From NCBI GenBank assembly GCA_034436335.1, contig DAOTVO010000059.1, positions 156,106 through 220,105 on the forward strand: a stretch of 64,000 bases of DNA, given 5' to 3'. The position numbers and the translations under genes are program-made. The first letter of the stretch is position 1, and each line of letters begins with the position of its first letter. The notes under the pieces were generated by a model that was given only the letters and a program-made list of their open reading frames with translations, did not search any database and was not told the DNA's origin. The DNA comes from UBA877 sp034436335 (GTDB lineage: Bacteria; Chloroflexota; Anaerolineae; Anaerolineales; Villigracilaceae). Shown in pieces: positions 57,715 to 64,000 of this stretch.

Positions 57715-59121
57715 ATGCCCGCTGTTCCTCTCCCGCCTCTTTTCCTCGAGCGCATGTCCCGCCTGCTGGGCGCAGAGTACCCCGCCTTCGTCGCCGCGCT
57801 GGAGGCCGAACCCGTCGGCGGCCTGCGCGTCAACACCTTGAAACTTTCGGCGGCGGAGTTCGCGCAGATGTCCCCTTTTCCCTTGGGCGACCCTGTTCCC
57901 TGGGAACCTGCCGCCTTCTCTCTCCTCTCTTCGAACTTCTCTCCCGGTTTACATCCCTACCACCTGGCCGGACTTTATTACCTGCAAGACCCCTCGGCCA
58001 TGTCGGCCGCGGCGCTGCTCGACCCGCAGCCGGGCGAGCGCCTCCTCGACCTGGCCGCCGCCCCCGGCGGGAAGACCACCCACCTCGCCGCCCGGATGCA
58101 CGGCAGCGGTTTGCTGGTCGCCAACGAAATCAAGGACAAGCGCCTCGGCCACCTCGCCATGAATGTCGAACGCTGGGGCGCAGGCAACATCGTCGTCACT
58201 AACGAGACCCCCGAACGTCTGGCCGACCACTTTGGCGCGTTCTTCGACCGGGTTCTGGTGGACGCGCCCTGCTCCGGCGAGGGCATGTTTCGCAAAGACA
58301 TGGGCGCCCGCCTCGACTGGTCGCCGGAAATGGTGGCAGGCTGCGCCGTGCGCCAGCGCAACATCTTGCGCGTCGCCGTCCAACTCGTCCGCCCCGGCGG
58401 GCGGCTGCTCTACTCCACCTGCACCTTCGCCCCGGAGGAGGACGAGGCCGTGATTGCCGCCCTGTTGGATGAATTCCCCGAATTCGAAGTCGAAGCGTTG
58501 CCGCTCTTCCCCGGCTTCGAGCAAGGACGCCCGGAGTGGACCGGCCGGGAAGATCGGGAAGCCTTGCGGGCGGCCGTGCGGTTGTTTCCGCATCGGCTGA
58601 GCGGCGAGGGGCATTTCGTCTGCCGATTGCGGCGGCGGGAGGAGGCCGCGCCGCGCGGGACGCGTCGGCCGCGCCGCTCGGAGCGCGCCGCGCTCGGGGA
58701 GCCGAACCGCCTCCAGTCCGACTTTTGGCGGGATTTCGCGCGGGACGCGCTGACGACCGATTTAACGGCGGACAGGCTGCGGGTCCGCGCCGAACGGCTG
58801 TATTTCGTCCCCGAAGAAATGCCCGATTTCGGAAACCTGCGCCTCGTCCACCCCGGCGTCTGGCTGGGGACGTTCAAAACCGGACGTTTCGAGCCGGCCC
58901 ATCCGCTGGCGCTGTTTCTGCGCCCCGGCGGGGCGCGCCGGACCCTGAATCTGTCTCCTGATGACCCCGCGTTGGCCGCTTACCTGCGCGGCGAGCCCCT
59001 CTCCTCGGATGGCGAACCGGGCTGGACGCTGGTCACGGTGGACGGCTGGCCGCTCGGTTGGGGAAAACGGGTGCAGGGGGTGTTGAAGAACCATTTCCCG
59101 CGCGGCTGGATGCAGGCCTGA
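57715..59121 (+). CDS. RsmF/NOL1-NOP2-Sun family RNA m5C methyltransferase
   Basis: 468 residues from ATG 57715; a longer frame from 57664 lies within the preceding pseudogene. SAM-dependent methylation of cytosine in rRNA. Motifs: LYYLQDPSAMSAAALLDPQP, RLLDLAAAPGGKTTHLAARM (SAM site), RVLVDAPCSGEGMFRKDMGA (motif IV, first Cys) and GGRLLYSTCTFAPEEDEAVI (motif VI, catalytic Cys). GEGMFRKD is typical of the RsmF/YebU branch. The C-terminal third (about 320-468) fits RsmF C-terminal/PUA-like domains, ending GWPLGWGKRVQGVLKNHFPR. The exact rRNA base is not deducible. Confidence 0.88.
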   Translation: MPAVPLPPLFLERMSRLLGAEYPAFVAALEAEPVGGLRVNTLKLSAAEFAQMSPFPLGDPVPWEPAAFSLLSSNFSPGLHPYHLAGLYYLQDPSAMSAAALLDPQPGERLLDLAAAPGGKTTHLAARMHGSGLLVANEIKDKRLGHLAMNVERWGAGNIVVTNETPERLADHFGAFFDRVLVDAPCSGEGMFRKDMGARLDWSPEMVAGCAVRQRNILRVAVQLVRPGGRLLYSTCTFAPEEDEAVIAALLDEFPEFEVEALPLFPGFEQGRPEWTGREDREALRAAVRLFPHRLSGEGHFVCRLRRREEAAPRGTRRPRRSERAALGEPNRLQSDFWRDFARDALTTDLTADRLRVRAERLYFVPEEMPDFGNLRLVHPGVWLGTFKTGRFEPAHPLALFLRPGGARRTLNLSPDDPALAAYLRGEPLSSDGEPGWTLVTVDGWPLGWGKRVQGVLKNHFPRGWMQA

Positions 59122-59187
59122 CCTTTGGTCTCTTGCCTGGCGCGTTTATTTGGAGTAAAGTGAACGTACAGCCTAAAGGAGGTTGAC

Positions 59188-60033
59188 ATGCCGTTTACAG
59201 CCATCAAGGGGACGTTTCACATCGTCGGGTACTCGCCCGACGGCGATTCGATTCGCTTCAAGGCGTTCGACCCGGCCAACTGGAGCGCGCTGGACGGCAA
59301 GAAGGTGGCGCTCAACGCCAAGGGGCATGCCCAGTTGCGCATCGAGGCGATTGATACGCTGGAGACGCATTACAAGAACCAGCACCAGCCGCTGCAATGG
59401 GCCGACGCGGCCGCCCTGCGCCTGTTTTCTCTGCTGGGAATCAAAAATGTGGTCTGGAACGCGTCACATTCGAAAGTGATCTCCGCCGAGGACGGCGTGG
59501 AGGGCTTCATCGTCACGCGCACGACCGAGGAGAACGGGCGGCCGGTCTCGTATCTGTTCCCTTCTTCGGCCGGTTTGCAGGATGGCCAACTGATTTTCTT
59601 GGAGAAGCCGCTGGTGCGCAAGTCGGTCAACTTCCGCCTGCTGCGCGAGGGGCTGGCTTACCCGACCTTCTACGACGGCCTGTTCTACGATCTGCGCGAA
59701 CTCTTTGCCTCCGAGACGAAGAAGGCGCGTGCCAAGAAGATAGGTGTCTGGTCGGGCGACATGTCCCACACGTTTATGCGCATCACCGGCCTGGCCGACA
59801 TTACCGAGCGGCTGGTGTTGCTGCCCAAGTTGTTCCGGCGCATGGTGGCCTATTTCCAGCAGAATCCCGTCTTCGACCCGATTCGATTCCTGCAATTCGT
59901 GGACGCGCTCGACGAGCGGGTGCTCATCCTAAGCAAACTGCATTTCACGCATCTGGAGGACATCTTGGAAGTGAACGCCGGCGGCGAAATCCGCCTGGTG
60001 GAGGAACCGGAGGGGCTGGTCTTCCTGGCCTGA
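59188..60033 (+). CDS. SNase-like (thermonuclease-fold) protein, cytoplasmic
   Basis: 281 residues, with AAAGGAGG 6 bases upstream of the ATG. The first ~190 residues resemble the staphylococcal nuclease OB-fold: HIVGYSPDGDSIRFKAFDP (metal-binding DGD), AQLRIEAIDTLETHYKNQHQ (equivalent of RLxGIDxPE) and the late helix FASETKKARAKKIGVWSGD (equivalent of AKxxxxGLW). The usual catalytic Arg/Glu pattern is only partly clear, and there is an extra ~60-residue insertion. The C-terminal part is helical (LVLLPKLFRRMVAYFQQNPV) and unknown. It has no signal peptide, unlike secreted thermonucleases. It is monocistronic. Confidence 0.65.
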   Translation: MPFTAIKGTFHIVGYSPDGDSIRFKAFDPANWSALDGKKVALNAKGHAQLRIEAIDTLETHYKNQHQPLQWADAAALRLFSLLGIKNVVWNASHSKVISAEDGVEGFIVTRTTEENGRPVSYLFPSSAGLQDGQLIFLEKPLVRKSVNFRLLREGLAYPTFYDGLFYDLRELFASETKKARAKKIGVWSGDMSHTFMRITGLADITERLVLLPKLFRRMVAYFQQNPVFDPIRFLQFVDALDERVLILSKLHFTHLEDILEVNAGGEIRLVEEPEGLVFLA

Positions 60034-60104
60034 CCCCGAATCTGTGCAGCAAAAGCCCCTGGGACGATTACGTTTTTCACTTCCTGGCCATCGCATAAGG
60101 CCAT

Positions 60105-60214
60105 TGTGGAGAAAAATTTATCTGCAGATGGCGCAGAGAACAGCGATTTTTCGTTTGGTTTGCACCACTTCAGCGCCTGCTGTGGGCGCTGGGGAGGAAG
60201 AGGGAGGTAGTTAC
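60105..60214 (-). repeat. MITE-like element, degenerate fragment (copy E)
   Basis: Has TTTATCTGCAGATGGCGCAGA, as in copies C and D, and a right end GGGAGGTAGTTAC close to the terminal repeat. No left terminal repeat was found. Confidence 0.5.
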
Positions 60215-60226
60215 ATTTCGAAATAC

Positions 60227-60261
60227 AAAGCCCCTGAAAGTTCGCAACCTTCAGGGGCTTT
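60227..60261. terminator. Bidirectional terminator between the SNase-like gene and leuS
   Basis: AAAGCCCCTGAA and TTCAGGGGCTTT form a perfect 12-bp stem around an 11-base loop; A/T runs on both sides allow use from either strand. Confidence 0.85.
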
Positions 60262-60285
60262 CTCTTTGACCATCCGACGATGCGA

Positions 60286-62796
60286 CTAAACGACGATGTT
60301 GACCAACTTCTTCTGGGCGAGGATGACCTTCTTCGGCGGTTTGCCTTCGGTGAATTTCTGCACCGCTTCGCTGGCCAAGGCGGCGGCCTGAATCTGTTCC
60401 TCGCTGGCATCTGCCGGGACGGTGATGCGGTCGCGCAGTTTGCCGTTGACCTGCACGGGGATGACGATTTCGTCTTCGCGGGCGGCTTCTTCATCCACGC
60501 TCGGCCAGGGCTGGGTGTGGACGGAGTAGGCGCGGCCGCTGCGCTCCCACAGTTCCTCGGCGATGTGCGGGCAGACCGGGGCAAGCATGCGCAGGTAGAT
60601 GTCTACCGCCTCGTTCCATTCGGGCGTGCCGTAGGCGCCGGCCTCTTTGGCCTTGCTCATCTCGTTGAGCAGTTCCATCAGGCTGGAAACGATGGTGTTG
60701 AACTCGAATTGCTCGAAGTCGTGGGTCACGCGGCGCAGGGTCTGGTGGACGCGGCGGCGGAGGATCCGCTTGGTTTCGTCGGAGCAGGTGGCGGGTCCGG
60801 CCGGATCGGTGACCAGCGCCCAGACGCGGCGCAGCCAGCGGGCAGTCCCCTCGATGCCGGCGTAACTCCAGGGGGCGCCCATGTCCCAGCGGGCGAAGAA
60901 CATCAGGTAGGCGCGCACCGTATCGGCGCCGTAACGTTCCACCAGCGCGTCCGGAGCGACGACGTTGCCGCGGCTCTTGGACATTTTCTCGCCGTCTTCG
61001 CCCAGCACCATGCCTTGGTTGCGCAGTTGCGTCATCGGCTCGCGGCCTTTGGCGATGCCCATGTCGCGCAGGGCCTTGTGGAAGAAGCGGGTGTAGATGA
61101 GGTGCATGGTGGCGTGTTCGATGCCGCCGGTGTAGGTATCTACGGGCATCCAGTAGTCGTATTCTTTGGGGTCGAAGGGGCCTTCGTGATACCAGGGGCT
61201 GAGGTAGCGCAGGTGATACCAGGAGGAGCACATGAAGGTGTCCATGGTATCGGTCTCGCGCACGGCCGGGCCGCCGCAGACGGGGCAGGCGGCGTCTTTC
61301 CAGGTGGGGTGCAGTTTGAGCGGCGATTCGCCGGTCGGGCGCCATTCGACGTCCTCGGGCAGGAGGACGGGCAGTTGGTCATCCGGGACGGGGTTCCAGC
61401 CGCATGTTTCGCAGTGGATCATGGGGATGGGCGCGCCCCAGTAACGCTGGCGGGAGATGAGCCAGTCGCGCAGTTTGTAGGAGACGGCTTTCTTGCCCTG
61501 GCCGCGCGCTTCCAGCCAGGCGATGACTTTCTGCATGCCGGGGTCGGCGTGACCTTTGCCGCTGACGTAGGTGCCGTCCATCGGGCCGCTGTTGATCATG
61601 CGGCCGGGGCCGATGTAGGCGGCTTCCATCGTCTCGCCATCGAGGAGCGGTTCGCCCTCCGGCTGGATGACGGGGATAACCTTCAGGCCGTATTTGCGGG
61701 CAAAGGCGAAGTCGCGCTCATCGTGGGCCGGGACGGCCATGATGGCGCCCCTGCCGTAGGTCATCAGGACGTAGTCGGCGATCCAGACCGGGATTTTCTC
61801 GCCGTTGACGGGGTTGACGGCGTAGCCGCCGGTGAAGACGCCGGTTTTTTCCTTGTCGGCGGCTTCGCGGTCAATGTCCGATTGGCGGGCGGCCTGCAGT
61901 TGGTAGGCTTCGACGGCGGGGCGCTGTTCGGGGGTGGTGAGGCTGTCCACCAGCGGGTGTTCAGGGGCGAGCACCATGAAGGTCGCGCCCCAGAGCGTGT
62001 CGGGACGGGTGGTAAAGACAGTGATCAGTGAGGAGTTATCAGTAATCAGTGAGGAGTTATCAGTGATCGGTTCTGACGACTGATTACCGATGACTGCAAA
62101 ATGAACTTCCGCGCCTTCGGAGCGGCCAATCCAGTTGGTCTGCAGGACACGGACGCGTTCGGGCCAGTCCATGCCCTCGTAGTTGAGCAGGTCTTCGGCG
62201 TAGGCGGTGGTTTTGAAGAACCACTGTTCGAGGTCTTTTTTGACGACCGGCGTGCCGCAGCGCTCGCAGTGGCGGTCTTCGCCCCAGACCTGTTCGCGCG
62301 CCAGGGTGGTGTTGCACTTGGGGCAGAAGTCCACCGGCGCCATTTTGCGGTAGGCCAGGCCGTGCTTGTAGAGTTGGATGAAGAACCACTGCGTCCACTT
62401 GTAGTATTCGGGGTCGGAGGAGATGGCTTCGCGCCGCCAATCCCACATGGCGCCCATCGAGCGGAGTTGCTTGCGCATGCGCTCGATGTTCTGGTAGGTG
62501 CGAATCTTGGGATGGATGCCGTCTTTGATGGCGGCGTTCTCGGCGGGCAGGCCGAAGGCGTCGAAGCCGATGGGGAAGAGGACGTTGTAGCCCTTCATGC
62601 GCATAAAGCGGGCGCGGGCGTCGGAGGGCGTCATGGCGTACCAGTGACCGATGTGCAGGTCGCCGGAGGGATAGGGCAGCATGGTCAGGGCGTAGTGCTT
62701 GGGGCGGTTGGGGTCAATGTCGGCGTGGTAGAGGCCGTCGGCTTCCCATTTCTGCTGCCATTTGGGTTCGATTTGTTGTGGGTTGTAGTCGCTCAT
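60286..62796 (-). CDS. leuS: Leucyl-tRNA synthetase
   Basis: 836 residues. A class I synthetase that charges tRNA-Leu. HIGH motif in MLPYPSGDLHIGHWYAMTPS (about residue 45), KMSKS loop in GEDGEKMSKSRGNVVAPDAL, and the editing domain with TGGYAVNPVNGEKIPVWIAD. Zn-type cysteines CPKCN/CERCG lie near residues 158 and 177. Before VFTTRPDTLWGATF an extra ~18-residue segment carries two exact LITDNSS units, encoded by in-frame 21-base repeats (62017-62100). The position is a surface loop next to the editing domain. Expression is controlled by a T-box leader (63076-63342). AAGGA precedes the ATG. Confidence 0.97.
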   Translation of the reverse strand: MSDYNPQQIEPKWQQKWEADGLYHADIDPNRPKHYALTMLPYPSGDLHIGHWYAMTPSDARARFMRMKGYNVLFPIGFDAFGLPAENAAIKDGIHPKIRTYQNIERMRKQLRSMGAMWDWRREAISSDPEYYKWTQWFFIQLYKHGLAYRKMAPVDFCPKCNTTLAREQVWGEDRHCERCGTPVVKKDLEQWFFKTTAYAEDLLNYEGMDWPERVRVLQTNWIGRSEGAEVHFAVIGNQSSEPITDNSSLITDNSSLITVFTTRPDTLWGATFMVLAPEHPLVDSLTTPEQRPAVEAYQLQAARQSDIDREAADKEKTGVFTGGYAVNPVNGEKIPVWIADYVLMTYGRGAIMAVPAHDERDFAFARKYGLKVIPVIQPEGEPLLDGETMEAAYIGPGRMINSGPMDGTYVSGKGHADPGMQKVIAWLEARGQGKKAVSYKLRDWLISRQRYWGAPIPMIHCETCGWNPVPDDQLPVLLPEDVEWRPTGESPLKLHPTWKDAACPVCGGPAVRETDTMDTFMCSSWYHLRYLSPWYHEGPFDPKEYDYWMPVDTYTGGIEHATMHLIYTRFFHKALRDMGIAKGREPMTQLRNQGMVLGEDGEKMSKSRGNVVAPDALVERYGADTVRAYLMFFARWDMGAPWSYAGIEGTARWLRRVWALVTDPAGPATCSDETKRILRRRVHQTLRRVTHDFEQFEFNTIVSSLMELLNEMSKAKEAGAYGTPEWNEAVDIYLRMLAPVCPHIAEELWERSGRAYSVHTQPWPSVDEEAAREDEIVIPVQVNGKLRDRITVPADASEEQIQAAALASEAVQKFTEGKPPKKVILAQKKLVNIVV
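62017..62100. repeat. In-frame 21-base tandem repeat inside leuS
   Basis: ATCAGTGAGGAGTTATCAGT occurs twice at a 21-base period, flanked by degenerate relatives (AGTGATCAGT, GACTGATTACCGATGACTGC). The 21-base period keeps the leuS frame and writes a repeated 7-residue unit. Confidence 0.85.
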
Positions 62797-62823
62797 TCTT
62801 TTTCCTTACTGCGGTGATTTTTT

Positions 62824-62973
62824 AACACGAAGGACTCGAAGGGAACACAAGGGTTCACAAGGGTTTCTGTTTTGGGTTCAACACGAAGGGCTCGAAGGGA
62901 ACACAAGGGTTCACAAAGGTTTCTGTTTGGGGTTCAACACGAAGGGCTCGAAGGGCACACGAAGATTCGCAAG
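62824..62973. repeat. 56-bp tandem repeat upstream of leuS (about 2.7 copies)
   Basis: Units starting AACACGAAGG at 62824, 62880 and 62936; the first two are 56 bases each with few mismatches and the third is partial. The content is the ACACGAAGGGCTCGAAGGG type of low-complexity intergenic repeat. It lies between the T-box terminator and the leuS start codon, so it is transcribed as part of the leuS leader. Confidence 0.85.
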
Positions 62974-63075
62974 AAAAGAAGAAATAAATTGTGTCCTGCG
63001 TGTTCACTTTGTGCCCTTGGTGTTTCCCAAACTTTTTCCTCTCTGAGCCGTTTGTGTTTAGAGCATCACGGCCCG

Positions 63076-63342
63076 AAAAAACAAGAATCCCTTCATCCAC
63101 TCTGGGACGAAGGGACGAGCCTCCGCGGTACCACCCGGATTACGTTTTCACGTTGGAACGTTCAAACGTCTCTCAATGGCTGTAACGGGCTTGCCCGGCG
63201 CCGACTACTGGGGTTCACCGGCGCAGTTTCCCTTACGGGTGACAGGCGAGTTCGGTCTCCTGCGCTCCCGCGGGCGCGGCAAAGGGCTTCCACCTCGCTC
63301 TCCCTTCTCGCTGACGGGATGACCTACTACTCCTGTCCTGAC
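63076..63342 (-). promoter_or_regulatory. T-box leader (leucine) controlling leuS
   Basis: On the minus strand the hallmark GGGTGGTACCGCGGAGGC (63136-63119) is the T-box sequence that pairs with the uncharged tRNA NCCA end. Upstream lies a large Stem I region with AGCGAGGTGGAAGCC and a candidate specifier CTC (63250-63248, in GAACTCGCC), a leucine codon. Downstream a terminator forms (TCCCTTCGTCC with GGATGAAGGGA, 11 bp) followed by TTCTTGTTTTTT. Uncharged tRNA-Leu would stabilise the antiterminator and allow leuS transcription. Confidence 0.92.
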
Positions 63343-63349
63343 TTTTGAA

Positions 63350-63378
63350 ATATTAAACTTTATTCGTGATCACCGCCA
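63350..63378 (-). promoter_or_regulatory. Probable promoter of the T-box/leuS transcript
   Basis: On the minus strand TTGGCG (63378-63373) and TAATAT (63355-63350) with 17 bases between. It overlaps the right arm of the inverted repeat at 63362-63462. Confidence 0.45.
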
Positions 63379-63462
63379 AAACGCGGAGAACGCCAAGAAT
63401 CTTTCTGAGTCCGCCGAGAAAAGCCCTTGGCGCCTTGGCATCTTGGCGGTGAAGATGATCAC
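63362..63462. repeat. Imperfect inverted repeat with CGCCAAG units
   Basis: GTGATCACCGCCAA near 63367-63380 and TTGGCGGTGAAGATGATCAC near 63442-63461 are inverted. Between them are repeated CGCCAAG and CTTGGCG motifs. It is a separate low-complexity intergenic repeat type from the ATCAGTGA family. Confidence 0.65.
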
Positions 63463-63522
63463 AAAAATAAAGTATACCACAAGCGGCCAGGCGCGGCGCG
63501 TGCCGTCTCTGACCGCTTCAGG

Positions 63523-63595
63523 TGGACCCAGCGAGATTCGAACTCGCGACCTTCTCAATGCCATTGAGACGCGCTCCCAACTGCGCTATGGGCCC
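63523..63595 (-). tRNA. tRNA-Ala (anticodon GGC)
   Basis: 73 bases, CCA not encoded. Acceptor GGGCCCA/TGGGTCC, D-arm AGCGCAGTTGGGAGCGC, anticodon loop ATGGCAT with GGC, and T-arm GCGAG-TTCGAAT-CTCGC. No canonical G3-U70 pair can be claimed from the arms as read; identity rests on the anticodon. Confidence 0.93.
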
Positions 63596-63702
63596 ATGAT
63601 TCAGTTTTCAGTGTTCAGTAATCAGTGTTCGGTGGCCGGTTTGGCGAGTCTGTTCAGTGTTCGCTCATGGTTCACTGATGACTGCTCTCTGAACACTGAA
63701 CA
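63596..63702. repeat. Degenerate CAGTGTTCAGTAATCAGTG repeats between two tRNA-Ala genes
   Basis: About 107 bases of short imperfect units (TTCAGTGTTCAGTAATCAGTG, CTGAACACTGAACAG) with inverted halves. Same family as the repeats inside leuS and tilS. Confidence 0.8.
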
Positions 63703-63775
63703 GTGGACCTGAGGGGGTTCGAACCCCTGACCTCCTCAGTGCGATTGAGGCGCGCTCCCAACTGCGCTACAGGCC
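63703..63775 (-). tRNA. tRNA-Ala (anticodon CGC)
   Basis: 73 bases, CCA not encoded. Acceptor GGGCCTG/CAGGTCC, anticodon loop ATCGCAC with CGC, and T-arm AGGGG-TTCGAAC-CCCCT. It shares most of its D-arm and anticodon-arm context with the tRNA-Ala(GGC) downstream, suggesting an old duplication. Confidence 0.93.
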
Positions 63776-63792
63776 CGTGACGAGCGACGGCT

Positions 63793-63821
63793 ATTCTACC
63801 TGACAGGCAGGGGAATGTCAA
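63793..63821 (-). promoter_or_regulatory. Promoter of the tRNA-Ala genes
   Basis: On the minus strand TTGACA (63821-63816, perfect), 17 bases, TAGAAT (63798-63793); the first tRNA begins 18 bases later. Confidence 0.85.
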
Positions 63822-63899
63822 GCAACGCGCAAGGCGAATAGGGCAATCGCATTTGGAAAGATGTGAGAGAATCGCTGCACAGAAGAAAGGAGAGCAGCG

Positions 63900-64000
63900 A
63901 TGGAGACACCCCGCCTGGTCAAAATAGAAGCACATTTTGGCAAGATGCGCGATCCCCGGACTGGGAACGCCAAACGGCACAAGTTACTGGACATTTTGGT
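63900..64000 (+). mobile_element. ISAs1-type transposase, first 33 codons (cut by window end)
   Basis: AAAGGAGAG precedes the ATG. The visible protein METPRLVKIEAHFGKMRDPR, then TGNAKRHKLLDILV, matches the start of ISAs1-family transposases (the 'DDE_Tnp_1-associated' N-terminal domain: F-x-x-x-x-DPR, then H-x-L-x-D-I-L). The DDE catalytic part lies outside the window. The left inverted repeat is not certain; it would lie between about 63830 and 63870. Confidence 0.75.

Noticed and set aside
60280..62031. A 583-codon frame opposite leuS
   Set aside because: Same antisense effect; leuS motifs are complete on the other strand.
62824..62973. CRISPR array
   Set aside because: The repeats are contiguous 56-bp tandem units without unique spacers, and there are no cas genes in the window.
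63672..63980. Minus-strand frame across tRNA-Ala(CGC) and the transposase start
   Set aside because: It reads antisense through a tRNA and its promoter; no support as a gene.

Overview
This 64 kb window is a high-GC chromosomal segment that most resembles class Anaerolineae (phylum Chloroflexota). The supporting signs are Thr/Pro-rich 'TPTP' linkers in secreted proteins, the DUF3090/SCO1664 pair, a bacterial translin homologue, tandem LCP lipoproteins, a transcriptional T-box ahead of leuS and a general absence of outer-membrane genes. This placement is inferred from gene content; no phylogeny could be run.

Layout. (1) 1-5118, minus strand: F1 ATP synthase atpA-atpG-atpD-atpC followed by a divergent mreB cut by the window edge; the F0 genes and atpH are not here. 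(2) 5580-9871, plus: an ATP-grasp D-Ala-D-Ala ligase-like enzyme and two tandem SDR/DUF2867 paralogues, the second frameshifted; then tRNA-Ser(GGA) and a partial duplicate of its 3' end. (3) 10432-12778, minus: a PH-like membrane protein, a translin homologue, DUF3467 and ssb. (4) 12849-25019, minus: a long, tightly packed cell-surface polysaccharide operon (phosphodiesterase, two FemAB enzymes, a membrane-anchored epimerase, a DegT aminotransferase, a GalE-like epimerase, a polyprenyl-phosphate sugar transferase and a GT2), led by ridA and an OmpR-type two-component system. (5) 25115-29668: a secreted helical protein, tRNA-Phe/Gly/Cys, an SGNH plus beta-propeller lipoprotein and a Zn alcohol dehydrogenase. 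(6) 29805-36502: ftsK, rnz, pfk, DUF3090, SCO1664 and homoserine dehydrogenase. (7) 36702-44567: an orphan Flp pilin, nth, asparaginase, an MBL-like protein, a GAF/PAS kinase, an ArsR-MFS efflux-type operon with a clear palindromic operator, and osmC. (8) 44705-48873: a NYN nuclease, a candidate sRNA, tilS, glutaredoxin, groES and a tyrosine-recombinase-like protein lacking its catalytic residues. (9) 49095-59121: tRNA-Ser(GCT), a lipoprotein/TPR pair, a His-less histidine kinase, a LysM protein, two LCP ligases, a decayed CelD-type gene and an RsmF-like methyltransferase. (10) 59188-64000: an SNase-like protein, T-box-controlled leuS, two tRNA-Ala genes and the start of an ISAs1-type transposase.

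Four sequence-level patterns cut across the genes. First, a non-coding miniature inverted-repeat element occurs as three complete copies and two fragments; two copies are flanked by perfect 8-bp target duplications. Second, short degenerate 'ATCAGTGA' repeats lie between genes and also run in frame inside leuS and tilS. Third, several genes begin exactly 6 nt after a -10 box, which implies leaderless mRNAs. Fourth, both tRNA-Ser genes are followed by mosaic copies of a tRNA-Ser 3' half. No CRISPR array, prophage or recognisable defence island was found.
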